NCBI GenBank assembly: GCA_037954665.1
Contig: JBBMOL010000132.1
Span: 744,001-808,000 of the forward strand
DNA: 64,000 nt
Source of the DNA: Laguncularia racemosa
Lineage: Eukaryota > Streptophyta > Magnoliopsida > Myrtales > Combretaceae
Reading direction: 5' to 3'
A program made the translations under genes and the position numbers. Of this stretch, positions 1 through 11,200 are shown in pieces. How positions within the stretch are numbered: the first letter of the stretch is position 1; each line of letters opens with the position of its first letter. The notes under the pieces are model-generated. The model made no database searches, had not been told where the DNA came from, and saw only the letters and a list, made by a program, of their open reading frames with translations.

Positions 1-94
1 TGTTTTGGGGAGTACACAGTTGATCCTGTACTTCTACTTTAAGTGGAGAGGAAGTCAAAATTCTATGGAGCCATTAATTGAGACATATACATGA
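1..94 (+). CDS. SWEET2: SWEET2-like sugar transporter, last exon only (C-terminus)
   Basis: Only the last 30 codons lie in the window (reading frame from base 2, TGA at 92-94). They read as the end of the seventh transmembrane helix of a SWEET transporter (VLGSTQLILYFYF), then a short cytosolic tail ending MEPLIETYT. The combination of an LG-x-x-QL-x-LY helix and a terminal EPLI-x-x-Y tail is typical of SWEET2, a tonoplast sugar facilitator; other SWEETs have longer, different tails. The upstream exons are outside the window, so integrity cannot be judged. FLX-like 1, found at 37.8 kb, is a close neighbour of SWEET2 in Arabidopsis, which supports the call. The match rests on a short peptide and on memory of the family. 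Confidence 0.75.
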   Translation, partial: VLGSTQLILYFYFKWRGSQNSMEPLIETYT

Positions 95-1267
95 GCATGT
101 AGTTATTAATATCGTGAGTCAATTATAATCAGTTTATAATTTCTTAAGGTTTTTCTTAGTAAAAATGTGTACAAAATCGTTTAAATACAGATTGTCGATA
201 GAATTATAAATTTAAGTATATAATTTTATAAATTTCTGATTTTATCAATTTTATATTATTTAATATGATTATATTGATTCTATAAATTTTAACAATCGGT
301 AGAATCATGATTTTAACAAACATGCATAAGTATTCACGATAGTGGCCATAAAGCTAAAAGGGAAAAATGAAAATTTATTTGATTGGTTTTATCTTCTCCC
401 GATAGTTATATAGGCCATTATGAAAGTGTCGGCAGGCTGTAATTTTGGTCTACAGCATCATACAATGGCAGATTCTGTGTATAGGTACTTTCTGCAAAGT
501 GATGTAATTTCCAACATATATTCTACATTTTTTTTTCAGGAATTAAGTGGTGCATTTTTGTATCAAGTGGATGTTTGAATAATTGTTTTATGCCTTGGCC
601 TTCATGGCCTAATGGCATGATCATTGCCCTCTTATTGAGATGAAGTGAGAAAGGTTCCCTTCCCCATAAAATGTGATATACCTTATTGACCCTAAATAAA
701 ATGGTTGCTCTCATTCTTAATAAGAAGAGACAGATTCCGAAACGAAAGGGTTTTGTGCCATCTAGCTAGAAATATTGGCTTTTCTTTTGATGTTGGGGTT
801 ACTCTCCCACTTCAACCAGGCATCCACACATTTTCATGAAGCGATTCTCTATTCAAGTGAAAAGACTGCTTCGTATCTCTTATTCTTTACCTTATGCAAC
901 GCTCTTAAGGCGCTATGGGATCATGCTTCTCAGTTTGTTTAGTTTTTGCTTATGTCAACAGGTTATTAGCACTTAGAATTTCAGAGTATACATGTTTTGC
1001 GGCTTATACATTCTTCTACTCTTGTTTTTCTGCTCTTTCTTCAAGTGGGTTGGCTTGGGGGATAGAAGAAATGGGTACATGTAAAGAAGTGATCTATGGT
1101 GTTTTGTTTTGCCCAATGCTCACATAGACCCTTAAATGTGAGGATCCATGTTGGCAGGATATGCCAATAAATTCGGGGTTTGTTTGTTTGGAAAAGGTAA
1201 AAAACAACTTTGAAATTTGTCTTGGGTTTGATATCTTACTACATTAGCCTAGAAGTTTTGTTGTAGC
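95..1267. other. Intergenic, probably begins with SWEET2 3' UTR
   Basis: No convincing coding region. The first few hundred bases are probably 3' UTR of the SWEET2-like gene. The only open frames are short (about 63-70 codons) and show no recognisable domain. A pyrimidine-rich stretch followed by CAG near 528-539 looks like a splice acceptor, but no exon could be supported after it. Confidence 0.5.
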
Positions 1268-1857
1268 TAAGGGTGTTAATGGTTTGGTTTGGTTTGATTT
1301 GGGAGTCAAACTGAAACCGAACTACATTTGAAACAATTCAGTTTAAACCTTAAATGAATCGAACTGATTTTAATAGTTTGAAATTCGAAACCAAACTATT
1401 TAAAATGTGGTTCCATTTAGTTTGAGATTCGAAACCACAATTGAAGTTTTTAACTAGATATCGATATTTAAATTGAAAAACATTATACAAGAATGAAAGT
1501 TATATAATATTTTATCATGATAGCATTACATTTTAAGTAATAGTAAATGTATACTTATCTACTTGAGAAATGGAAAAAAAGATAAAAGAAAAAAAGTGGA
1601 TTATGGATATTAAAAGTATAATGATAGTTAACAAAAAGGATAGGGTAAAAAATATGTTAATAAAATTTAAAATTAAAAAATGTCCAATAAGTTATATTTT
1701 TTAATAAAAAGTGATTCAATTTAGGTTTAAACGGTTCGATTCGGGTTGATCTCTCAAACCTAAGTGTAAATCATTTAAATCATCTCCAAATCGAACTGTA
1801 ACATAAAAGAATCGCATTTTACGATTCAGTTCAATTTGATTGAATAAATAACCCTAA
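1268..1857. mobile_element. hAT-like MITE, about 590 bp
   Basis: The segment starts TAAGGGTGTTAATGG and ends AATAACCCTAA, giving short imperfect terminal inverted repeats. It is flanked by near-identical 7 bp sequences (TTGTAGC at 1261-1267, TTATAGC at 1858-1864), close to the 8 bp target duplication of hAT elements. Subterminal DNA is full of GGTTTGGTTTG-type repeats on one side and their complements on the other (AAACCGAAC, CGATTCAG), so much of it can fold back. It has no coding capacity. The class is inferred from termini and target-site length only. Confidence 0.5.
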
Positions 1858-2576
1858 TTATAGCATATGTTTTTCCTTCTTGTTGCAAGTGGAAATCCAA
1901 GCATGCCAAGATGGTATAGAGAACTCCAATTTGATTTGAGGTTTCACTTTCCGTTGAAGATTTATACTATGTGAAGTAGGGCGTGAGATGTGTGAGAGGT
2001 TTTTCATCGGTGGATGATTATCAATCTTTTTATTAAACCCTACTTATTAGCTATTTTGCATTCTAAATTGGACGTAAAATAAATGTGTAAAAGAAGTAAT
2101 CACGAATACAATACATAATGAATGAACCAAAATTTCCTTAAGTGGAAGCAATCCATGAAGCTGCAAAAATGGACATATGACCTATGGAAAAATTGGCGAA
2201 GAATCCAACTAATGGAAAGAGCCACTCCATGGGGTCACGATGCCAATAGCATTCAGTAACCTTGAAATAATGAATATTTTGCTGGGGATTTCCCAAAAAA
2301 TTAAAAGGAAATGCGAACTACTTAGATGCGAGCGGTGTAATGAAATTGTAGTGTCAACGTTTTGGAAGGGAAAGAATTAATAAACGTCATTATCTTTCAT
2401 ACATGAAAAGGGCTTAAGATTGAGAAAGTATATTTGTGAAAAGGTTTCCTTTGAGAGTTTCTTTCGAAAATTATTCCAACATAACACAAATTACTTATAT
2501 GATGCATTTTTAATAACAAAGTATTCGTGTTTTATTATTGGAACATTATGGACAAATCACTATCAGATAACTTGTT
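1858..2576. other. AT-rich intergenic DNA, nothing recognised
   Basis: No open frame with family resemblance, no RNA gene and no clear repeat was found. Confidence 0.5.
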
Positions 2577-2705
2577 ATAAATATTCAAATTTAAATGAGT
2601 TCAGCTAAACTCAATCCTATTTTTGTTTTTGTTTTCATTTTCCAAACGAAAATACATTTGGTTGCGGTTTTTTTTTTTTTTGAAAAACCAATAGCAAAAA
2701 TATAT

Positions 2706-2710
<5 letters not shown>

Positions 2711-2773
<63 letters not shown>
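2711..2773. repeat. (TA)n microsatellite
   Basis: About 31 uninterrupted TA dinucleotides within the first unit of the array. Open frames crossing it on both strands (Tyr-Ile repeats) are artefacts of the repeat. Confidence 0.95.
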
Positions 2774-2777
<4 letters not shown>

Positions 2778-3299
2778 CGAGTATTGTCTATTCAACAAGT
2801 CCCATGATAAAAAAAAAAAAATTCCAAAAAGATATTGTGCGGACAAACCTATAAATTTTATTGGTTGTAAAATAATTATAGATAATAACATAAGTATGTA
2901 TAACCAACTAGTAATTGGAAATTGTAAAGTTATACTACATCCTAAAATGCAATGGCATAATGGGTTATCTTAAATACAATTATAAAATTGCTAAAAATTT
3001 TAGATTTATTTATTTAGCATTCCGCTTGTTTTGATTTGAAAAGGGGTAAGAAACTTTTGCTCTATCATATAAGATTTTTCTATTTGTAACTGTCAAAAGA
3101 GTTTCAATTTTCAATTTTTATTTTCTTAAAATTTGGAAATTTTTTACAAATCAAATATGCCTTTAACAACTTGAAAAATTCCAATAAAAGATTTCTACGC
3201 ATTTTTTTTTCCACAATCGGATAATATTGCCAAAGTAAAGAAATTCTTCATATTCCTACCAATTATCAAGAGAGTTAAAAAGAAAAAAAAAAAAAAAAA

Positions 3300-3680
3300 A
3301 AGGGGTCCTCAGCGTAAACCTTAGTTTCATTCCCCAGTCTCCAACTCTCACTTAATTATACAAAAGGTCTAGAATTTTCTTGCCTTCTCTTCATTCCCTT
3401 TGATCATGGTCAATTCTTGGGGGAAACATTTATTATTGAGACGATTTTATTGCTTATTGTCGTGTTACTTAATTTATTGATAATACTATGAAAATAGATC
3501 CTATACTGCCTAGTTTATTCAATGCTTTGTTATAGCCATGATCTTTTAGTATTGCTTTTATAAGTAAATAGTGTGATTTTCAAAAAGAGAATGAAAGGAC
3601 CTTTGACAAAAGGTGGTCTTCGTGGTGACTTTTCACCTCTCCTCATGAAACTTCCTTTGAAGAAGTCATTTTTATATCAT
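3300..3680 (+). pseudogene. Decayed 5'-end copy of FLX-like gene (copy B)
   Basis: Aligned by eye with 37500-37900. Shared landmarks in order are: TCTCCAACTCTC; a pyrimidine-rich TCTTTTCTT/TCTCTTC block; GATCATG; a TTGATAAT-x-CTATG/GTCATT block; TAGTTTATTCA; AGTAGTGTGATTTC-like sequence just before the start; then an exon-like stretch from an ATG at 3591. Translated, RMKGPLTKGGLRGDFSPLL corresponds to RNRGPPLPIKGAPHGGFPPPL of the real gene. Similarity stops after about 80 bases of coding sequence, where unrelated DNA follows. The UTR intron-like part is kept, so this was a DNA duplication and not a retrocopy. Confidence 0.7.
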
Positions 3681-4379
3681 TTTTACATATATGCAAATTT
3701 GAATGGGTTTGATAAAGTCAAACTCGGTCATATTAAACATCTTTGTAGCATGTCAAAAATCTTAAGCACAGTCATCAAATTAACCACCTTACTTGCAAGT
3801 TGCAAAGTTCAAAAAAAAAGAAAAAGAAAAAGAGGGAAGACAATAATGAAGCCATTCCAACTAATGTGAAGAAAAAAGTATAGTTGCCATTTAGTTTTGA
3901 AAACTTTGTATCATTACTAATAAATTTTTTAAATAAAAATAAAAAAAAATTGAGAGTAAAAAAAAATTGCAATCAACAAAACCTCTCAATTTGTTGGATT
4001 TATGATAATTATTAATAATAATATGAGTATATACAAGTAATGAGTAATTGAAAAATATAAAACCATATCCCTTTCCAAAATGCAATCACGTAAAGTTAAG
4101 ATAACTAATTGTAAGAAGGACCAAAGTTTAGGTGATTAATTGAAAAAAAAAGGGCAAAGTTCAAGTAGTAAATTGATACTTCGAAACTTTAAGTAGTTAA
4201 TTATAAAAATAAATAAAATTAAGGTATCAAATGTGACATTTACTCACGAATATATTTTCTAAATATTTTTGTTTTCGTATGAAAGTTGGAAACTGAAAAC
4301 TAAAAATATTTTACAAACTAAACATGTCCTTAAGATCTTAACTTCTTACAAAAACTTATATTAAAGATTTTTAAACAGT

Positions 4380-4780
4380 TTTACAACAATTATATACTAT
4401 TGCAAAAATAAAGATATTCTTTATTTTCCAAGAAATCTCAAAAAAGAGTAGGGTGATTATGAGGTTTTGTTCCTTTATCTCCAACTCTCTTTTCAAGCCT
4501 ATGAAAGTTTTGGAATTTTCTCCTCTCCTCTTTCCTCTCTTTGATTATGTGTTTCGCAAATATTCAATTTTCTTTTAGGATTAAGGTTTAGTTCTTTTAC
4601 TCTAGATCAATTCTTGTGGTAAAAAAATATATATAATTGACACGATCGTTTTATTAATCATCAACTATTTTGGTTAATTTATTGATAATACCATGAAAAT
4701 TAATTTTATACTACTTAGTTTATGTATTGTGTCCTTAAAGTCATGATTTAGAAAAAAGAATGTTTGAGAACATTCTTTAG
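4380..4780 (+). pseudogene. Decayed 5'-end copy of FLX-like gene (copy C)
   Basis: Second copy of the same region. It contains a GCAAAAATAAAGATATTC block (compare 37451), TCTCCAACTCTC, TTGATTATGTGTTTCGC, ATTCAATTTTCTTTTAGG (compare ATTTAATTTTCTTCTAGG in the real gene), AGGTTTAGTTC, TTATTGATAAT and TACTACTTAGTTTAT. The exon 1 part is almost completely lost and replaced by GAATGTTTGAGAACATTC, a short palindrome. Confidence 0.6.
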
Positions 4781-4898
4781 AGTTTTTATATAATTCTTCT
4801 AAATATTTAAATTTGAATGAGTTTATTGAAACCAAAATTTGTCCCATTAAACATCATTTATATGGTCTCAAAGATGTAAGTATGACTTTTTAGTTGAA

Positions 4899-5380
4899 AA
4901 CACCAATGCAGTTACGACACTGCTAAGAATTGTTAGCATTTCGCCATCCACTTTTACAACAATAGAATATAAATTTGGGTTATTCCACACTAAAGAGTCT
5001 CTTAAATCCTTAAATAAAACATCTAAAATAGCATTAGTGGGTTTATTTTGAAAAACTTTCTCAACTCAAGCCTTCATTGCACCTTGTGCAAGTTCATGCA
5101 TTTCTTCATTCAAATTCCTGCTCGTCTAATAAACTGTTTCCATCTTCAACATCTAGATTAATTCCTTGCAAGAAAACACAATATTAGGGAGGAACTTATT
5201 GTGCCTCCTATCACTTGAACTTGTGACCCAATAGAAAGCTTCAAAAGAATCTATTTATATTATAACATTCATCTTGAGATTAGACTCGAAAAGACACTCC
5301 ATAGTTTGGCTTCTAAAGTTGACATGACAAAAACTTTTTTAGAAAAACTAGATCTAATCATTATTGAGCACTTAACTTAA
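4899..5380 (-). other. Inserted segment with antisense coding-like sequence, unidentified
   Basis: In the array, unit D joins TTTTTAGTTGAAA directly to TAGTTTAGATTAACC (about 7690-7725). In unit C the same junction is split by about 480 bp. The insert differs in texture from its surroundings and on the minus strand has a mostly open stretch (between about 5110 and 4910) reading like a globular protein, with FQNKPTNAILDVLF and SLVWNNPNLYSIVVKVDGE. It does not match a family I know. It may be an exon carried by a transposon, or a fragment of a host gene. Confidence 0.35.
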
Positions 5381-6228
5381 ATGATTGTTTAGGTTGACCA
5401 CCTTATTTGTAAGTTGCAAAATACAAAAGAAAGGAGGATATTAATGAAATTGTCCAAAAGAAGAGGAATACTTATAAAAGTTCTATATAAATTTTTTTAA
5501 TGTTCTTGTTTTTTGTTTCAAGTTTTCATCTTTCAATTGAAAATTTTAAAAAGTGATATAAATAGTTTAACTTTAGGTTTTATGGATTTTGGAAAGCCAA
5601 TAAATGAAAAATACATTGTGTTATATACATATATATTATATTCAAATATATAACATAACAAAATTTATATGTTACCATCATGATAAAATGGGAATAATCT
5701 ACATATGTTATACAATATCAACTAAATACATAAATATCAAGTATTATCTATTCAATAAGTCTTATGCCAAACGAAATAAAAGGACAGCACACCAATAAAA
5801 CCTATCAATTTTATTGGATGTTTTACAATTATTAGTAATAATACAAATATATAAATGGATTGAGTACCTGAAAAATATGAAGTCATGCCATATTGTAAGA
5901 AAAAAGAGTGACATGATCAGTACAAACAAGTTATTTTATCCTAAATAAAGTTACAAAATTGCTAAAATGGTTAGGTTTACTTATCATTCCACCATCATTT
6001 TTTTCATTTGGAAAAAGGAAGACTTTTTTGTTTTTTTTAATGAGATGTTTTATATTTGTATGGCAAAAGGGGGAAAAATAATTTTTAAAAAATAATAATA
6101 AAATGCATCCGTTTTTTAAAATATTTCCAATAATATAACTTTAAAAATCGTTTGTGGAACACATAATTTCAAATTGCTGTAAGATCAAGTGTTCAATGCC
6201 CGATTCTAGAGAATGATGAATGATATTA

Positions 6229-6251
6229 AAAAGAGAGAGAGAGAGAGAAAG
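6229..6251. repeat. (GA)n microsatellite
   Basis: Short AGAGAGAG tract interrupted by an AAAG step, within AT-rich DNA. Confidence 0.8.
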
Positions 6252-6689
6252 AGTGATACATTTGCGAAGACGAAGAAAGGGAACAAAACCAATAGAATGC
6301 AACGAGGGATTTTGGTAAGTATTTTAATGTGGATACATCCTCAATGCAAAGGGATCAGGTAAAACACCCACATATCTCCTTTCCCTTTCATGGAACATCG
6401 AAAGTGAGGTGATAAGGTTTATCGTTTCATTCTGTTCCGGTTATGAGAGTACAGCAAAAGAGAGATGAAATGTGATGTTGAAGAAATATTTAATGGTTTG
6501 GTCACAAATGAAAACAGGTCTTCAAGACCCAATACTATGCAATGTTAAAATCCTTTATTGAATACATAATTTTATAACAACTCAACACAAGATTTTAAGT
6601 TGTATTCTCGGAAATATTTTTTTTAAATGATTGTATCTTTTGGATTATTGTGAGGAAAAAAGAAAAATCCATAGAGTTATTGTGAGGTT

Positions 6690-7330
6690 TAAGGATAGGC
6701 ACGAATCGAATTGGTTTGGCTTTTCCTTCAAACCAAACAAACCATAAAAATACGATTTAGTTTTTCATTACTTTAAACTGAACCTTATAGTTGGGTTTTA
6801 GATTTATTTGTAGAACATAAAAATTTGGTTTTGTTTATGGATTAAACTATATTTTGTATTTTAAAAAAGTATATTTACATAACATGTAATATCATATGTA
6901 TAATACTAAATTTATTTAATAATAACATGTATTTATATCATATAAGAGATTGATAAAATCAATAATAAAGTAACTAAAAAATTTAAATATGTAATACAAC
7001 TAATTTATTCATCGTATTAGCATATAATATAAATTTTGAGTTAACTTATGTATATATTTTCTAAAGTATGGTCATAAATTTTAAATACATATATTTTTCA
7101 ATAAATGTAAACTAAAAATTCTTTTAAATGTTATGTTGCAACAAAAGAGTTTTTTAAATTATAAGTAAAAAAATTATTATGTATTTTTTTAAATGGTTTG
7201 GTTCGAATTATTCTTCTAAACCAACCGTAAATTTTCGGTTTGGAATATTTTTAAACCAGATTGTCAAAAAAAAACCACATTTCTTATTTAGTTTGATTCG
7301 ATTTACGAATTGGTTCGGTTTAGTTAATTT
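6690..7330. mobile_element. Probable non-autonomous DNA transposon (hAT-like, diverged)
   Basis: Ends are rich in GAATTGGTTTGG / CAAACCAAACAAACC on the left and GGTTTGGTTCGAATT / GAATTGGTTCGGTTTAG on the right, around a very AT-rich core. This is the same style as the element at 1268-1857. Exact termini and a target duplication could not be set. It sits between units C and D of the array. No coding capacity. Confidence 0.35.
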
Positions 7331-7339
7331 ATATATAAT

Positions 7340-7580
7340 TCATATGATTTTATTGCTAATTATTGACTTTATTTATTTATTTAATCTATTGATAACACAG
7401 GGAAAATCGGTCTTATACCACTATTTTATTCACCATGTTGCTAAAGTTTTAATTTTCATTGTTACATGTGAAGGCAGGTAGTGTGATTTCGAAGAGATAG
7501 GATTAAAGAGAAATCGCAATGTGTTTTAATAAAAGGTGTCTCACAGGAGGCTTTTCATCTCTCTTCATGGGAAATCATTT
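7340..7580 (+). pseudogene. Decayed 5'-end copy of FLX-like gene (copy D)
   Basis: Third copy. Landmarks are TTTATTGCTAATTATTGA, CTATTGATAACAC, AAATCGGTCTTATACC (compare AAATCGGTGCCATACC at 37723), TTTATTCACCATGTTG, then GGCAGGTAGTGTGATTTCGAAGAGATAG. The last aligns with the bases just before and at the FLX-like start codon, with ATG changed to ATA. The exon-like part continues (GAAATCGCAATG, ATAAAAGGTGTCTCACAGGA, GGCTTTTCATCTCTCTTCATG) for about 80 bases, then stops. Confidence 0.7.
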
Positions 7581-8220
7581 TTAAATATTTATTATAAATA
7601 TTCAAATTTAATCAACAAAACTCAATCCTATTAAACATCATTTGTACCATCTAAAAGTTCTAAGCATAATTGAGCTCCTAAATTGAAGGTTTTTAGTTGA
7701 AATAGTTTAGATTAACCACTTTACTTGCAAGTAGCAAAATACAAGAAAAAAAGGGAAGATACTAATGAAAACATTCCAACTCACAAGAAGAAAAAAGTAT
7801 AGGTGCTATTTGACTTTGACAAAAGGATTATTATTGTGTCAAAATGAAAATAATCTATAGATATTACATTTAATTATAGCAAACAATAACATATAAAGTG
7901 TAGTATTAAGTTGGTACATAAATATGTTGAAATATGAAATTTGATTGAGTATTATCTATTTAATAAGTCTTATGTGGAAAAAATTTGCATAACATCAGGT
8001 ACCATTAGAACCTTTTGATTTTATTAGATATATAATAACTATTATAACAATATATGGGTATATATAAGGGACAAGTAATTGGAAAATATAAAATGATACT
8101 CCATCCTAAAAACTAATTGCATAATAGATAAAAATAGGTAAATTATGAAATTATGATTAAAAATGTTTTGTTTTCATATACCATCATGCCACTTTATTTG
8201 GGTTTGGTAAGTGAGAACGA

Positions 8221-11200
8221 ATTATTCCACCCCTCCCCTAAAACAACCTAGCATTCTCTATTTATTCACTCAAGAAAAGTTATGAAATTTATTTTCATTT
8301 GAAAATAGTTCATATTTATTTTCATATACTCAAGATTATGGATTTAGTTCCTATTAGAGTTGTTTTTACTTTTTCAAGTTGCATGTATTATATATTTATC
8401 AATAAATGATTTTTATTCTCTTTTTACTTTTTTTTTCCACTATAACTACTAAATTAAAATTCATTAATAAAAAATCTATAATTAACTGAATAAATTCCCA
8501 TTGACATTACTTTTTTATTTATTAGTAACTTTACAATAAATAATAATTATATTCAATGTTATAAGTGTTTTAGTTATATCGCATAAAGCATTAGTAAATA
8601 ACAGTAGTTACATTACTTGAGGTGTTAATATTTTCTTTCACTATTAATATTACAAAAAAGGAATGAGCATTATCAAACAATCTATTATTTAAACAATTAT
8701 ATTGAAAAATGATTTTTTTTTCTTGTGGCATTATTAACGAAGTAATCTTGTAAAGTGAATATAAAAAAATTATAAAATACTATTTTTTATATTTTATATT
8801 ATGTTGTCCTTTTTTTGTTCAAATACTTACAATTTATTTTTGCCAACAACAAAACTTATACAAGTTTTATTTCTTGGTTTCATTTTTTGCAAATTGATAG
8901 TAACATTTCAATGAATATACGTACTTTGATAAAATGCTAAAAAGTTTATTCTTTTGATATTTTATAAAGTGCATTGAGCACCCATAATCATTACATAAAA
9001 GAAGGTTAAATTTGTTTTTTTTTTTTTAGTATTAGATATTGTTAAGGGAGTAATTATATATATATATATATAAGATGCATTATAACTACAATAATAAGTA
9101 GATATTTTTCTATGTGTAAATCTAATAGTAACTTAAATACTGCAGGTCCACCTCCTAATAATACAATTCTATGTCCACATCTTAATCTAACTATGGATGA
9201 TTTGAATTATTGTTAGATTGATGCATATGTGAGGTCCCTTGAATAACAAAAAAACCTCTCTAACTTTTTATTATAGCTCCACTTATAACCGTTATCCTTT
9301 TTTGCACCAAAAAAAAAAAAATCAACCATAGAGTCTTCTTCAAGTCCTCAATGTTGATTCTTGATGTAATACATCTTAGTAGCTTGAATAAGATCACCCT
9401 TAACATTAAATCTCATGCCATCATTGAACTCATCAATACTTTTTATGTTACTACATATTGTATTCTTGGTTTCCTTGAAAGTTGAGTAACCATTACCTCT
9501 TGACATTGAAGAAGGGAATTAGATCCTAGTTATCTCAATTCTTGGGGATGCTTCGGTGTTTGCATGTACTACAACAAGCATGGAGGATGTGTTATAGGTA
9601 TTTCACTTATAACATTTTTATAAGTTTTCTCATCCTCTTTAGGATTCCCCTCATCATCTATGCCCATTTCTCTTCATAATCATCTAGAGCTTGATTGTGA
9701 AGAAATGGATTAACTTTTTCATCAATCGCATTTTCAATATTACATAAAAATTGGGACATAAGTATGGGATCATATTCTTGATACACCAATGGATCAATCA
9801 TCATATGTTCCTCATGTGGTGTTGTATGAGTTGATTTTTTTTATTTTTTTTTTAGTCCTAACATATAAGTGTTATATAGAATCTCCCCTAAAGCTTTAGC
9901 TATTTCAATGAAGTTTTGAACATTACCATCATCCCTAATAGCCATTAAAGAATAAGACAAATCTTCTTTTTATAAATTAAGGTACTTATATAATATCTCA
10001 AAGGAAAATTACAAGTGAGTAGATTAATGTTTAAAGTCAAGTTTAAATGGAGAGTCAAACTTTTAAATAATTAAAATAATTAATTAACATTATGTCAAGT
10101 AGTTCAAATAGGGAATCCTATTATAGCACCATTATTGGATAGTAAAAAAGTTCTCTACTTAAGCCACTTAACATGTTTATGAGATAATAATAGATCATTT
10201 ATTTGAATCACTTAGTATAATGTTGGTTATCTATTTTAATGGCTTGAAAGTTTAATAATTTATTTTAACTACTTAATATAATGTTAATATTTTATTTTTA
10301 TTACTTGAAAGTTCGATTTTCTATTTAAACTTGACTCAAAATACCGATTTCCATGCTTATAATTTTTCTAATATCTTAACCATAGAATTCATTATAGTTG
10401 GTATTCTTTTTCATTTTCAACATCTTAATTGGGTCCTACTGTACTTTGATCTTGAATTGCCCATTACAATGTTTCCATGAGCATGCATGAAAAGTTCTCA
10501 AACCCCACCATTTTCAACCTATTGGTATAACATGTAGCAAATTAGTCAAAGTAAAGAACAATAACAATAATTGTATTTCTACAAACACCTAGGCATAAAA
10601 ATTAATCAAATGACACAATAACTTCTACCCATTGGCAGATTTAACATGGAACTTAGCAAATACAATACTCAATGTCAACCAGCATTTTAAACAAACATTG
10701 ATATTTATTTGGGAAACAAAAAAAGAAAAAAAGAATCATAATTGTTTGAAGATTTTATGATTTTCTATCCATTATAAATGGAAAGAAATTAGTAATGTTA
10801 ATAACAAAAATTACATTAAGTAAAGATGCAATTTGAGCAAAGTTAAGTCGAGAGAATCAAGAGATTTAAATGGAAAGAGTTGCAAAAGTTGAGGGAATTG
10901 AGGAAGTTTGAGAAAATTAGTGACTTAATGTGATAGAGGAACAACATGTTTTAAAGAGTTTAACGAGCATTTAATCATATTAAAAATTTTGTTGAAGGTG
11001 CAAACGTGAAATGCTCACTCGATATGATTGCACCGAGTTTCACTATGTTATCTCATCCGCATAATCAATTTGGAAGGGGCATTTTATAATAATAATTACT
11101 AAAAAGAGCCCTATTTTTGTATTTAAAAAAAAAAGGGAGGGGGGTGGGTTGGGAATCAGCTTTTTCTTTTCTTTTCTTTTCTTTTTAAAATTTTCGTATT
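8221..11200. other. AT-rich intergenic DNA without a recognisable gene
   Basis: No gene could be supported. The stretch 9290-9840 differs in texture and is listed separately. At 11123-11153 there is a purine run of A10 then GGGAGGGGGGTGGG, followed at 11163-11185 by CTTTT repeats, just outside the reversed solo LTR. Confidence 0.5.
9290..9840 (-). other. Antisense coding-like remnant, unidentified
   Basis: Less AT-rich than its surroundings. On the minus strand, between about 9830 and 9660, there is an open stretch containing HMMIDPLVYQEYDPILMSQF and NIENAIDEKVNPFLHN, followed by frame breaks and stops. The acidic, helix-forming composition suggests a real protein once. I do not recognise the family; a degraded transposase-associated or host gene exon is possible. 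Confidence 0.3.

Larger units (their letters stand above)
2577..8220 (+). repeat. Degenerate tandem array derived from the 5' end of the FLX-like gene
   Basis: Several sentence-like blocks recur in the same order and orientation. A block containing CTCAATCCTATT occurs near 2600 and 7620. A block containing CTTGCAAGTTGCAAA with GAAGAAAAAAGTATAG occurs near 3790-3880, 5410-5470 and 7720-7800. A block containing CAATTTTATTGGAT-like sequence followed by TAATTATTA-rich DNA occurs near 2850, 3990, 5800 and 8010. Each of three units also has a decayed copy of the 5' UTR, UTR intron and exon 1 start of the FLX-like gene at 37.8 kb (listed separately). I read this as four overlapping units starting near 2577, 3300, 4380 and 7340. 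Divergence is high (roughly 25-35% by eye), so the duplications are old. Confidence 0.6.

Noticed and set aside
2595..2891. Open frames of 70-96 codons on both strands with Tyr-Ile repeats
   Set aside because: Created by the (TA)n microsatellite at 2711-2773; no protein character outside it.
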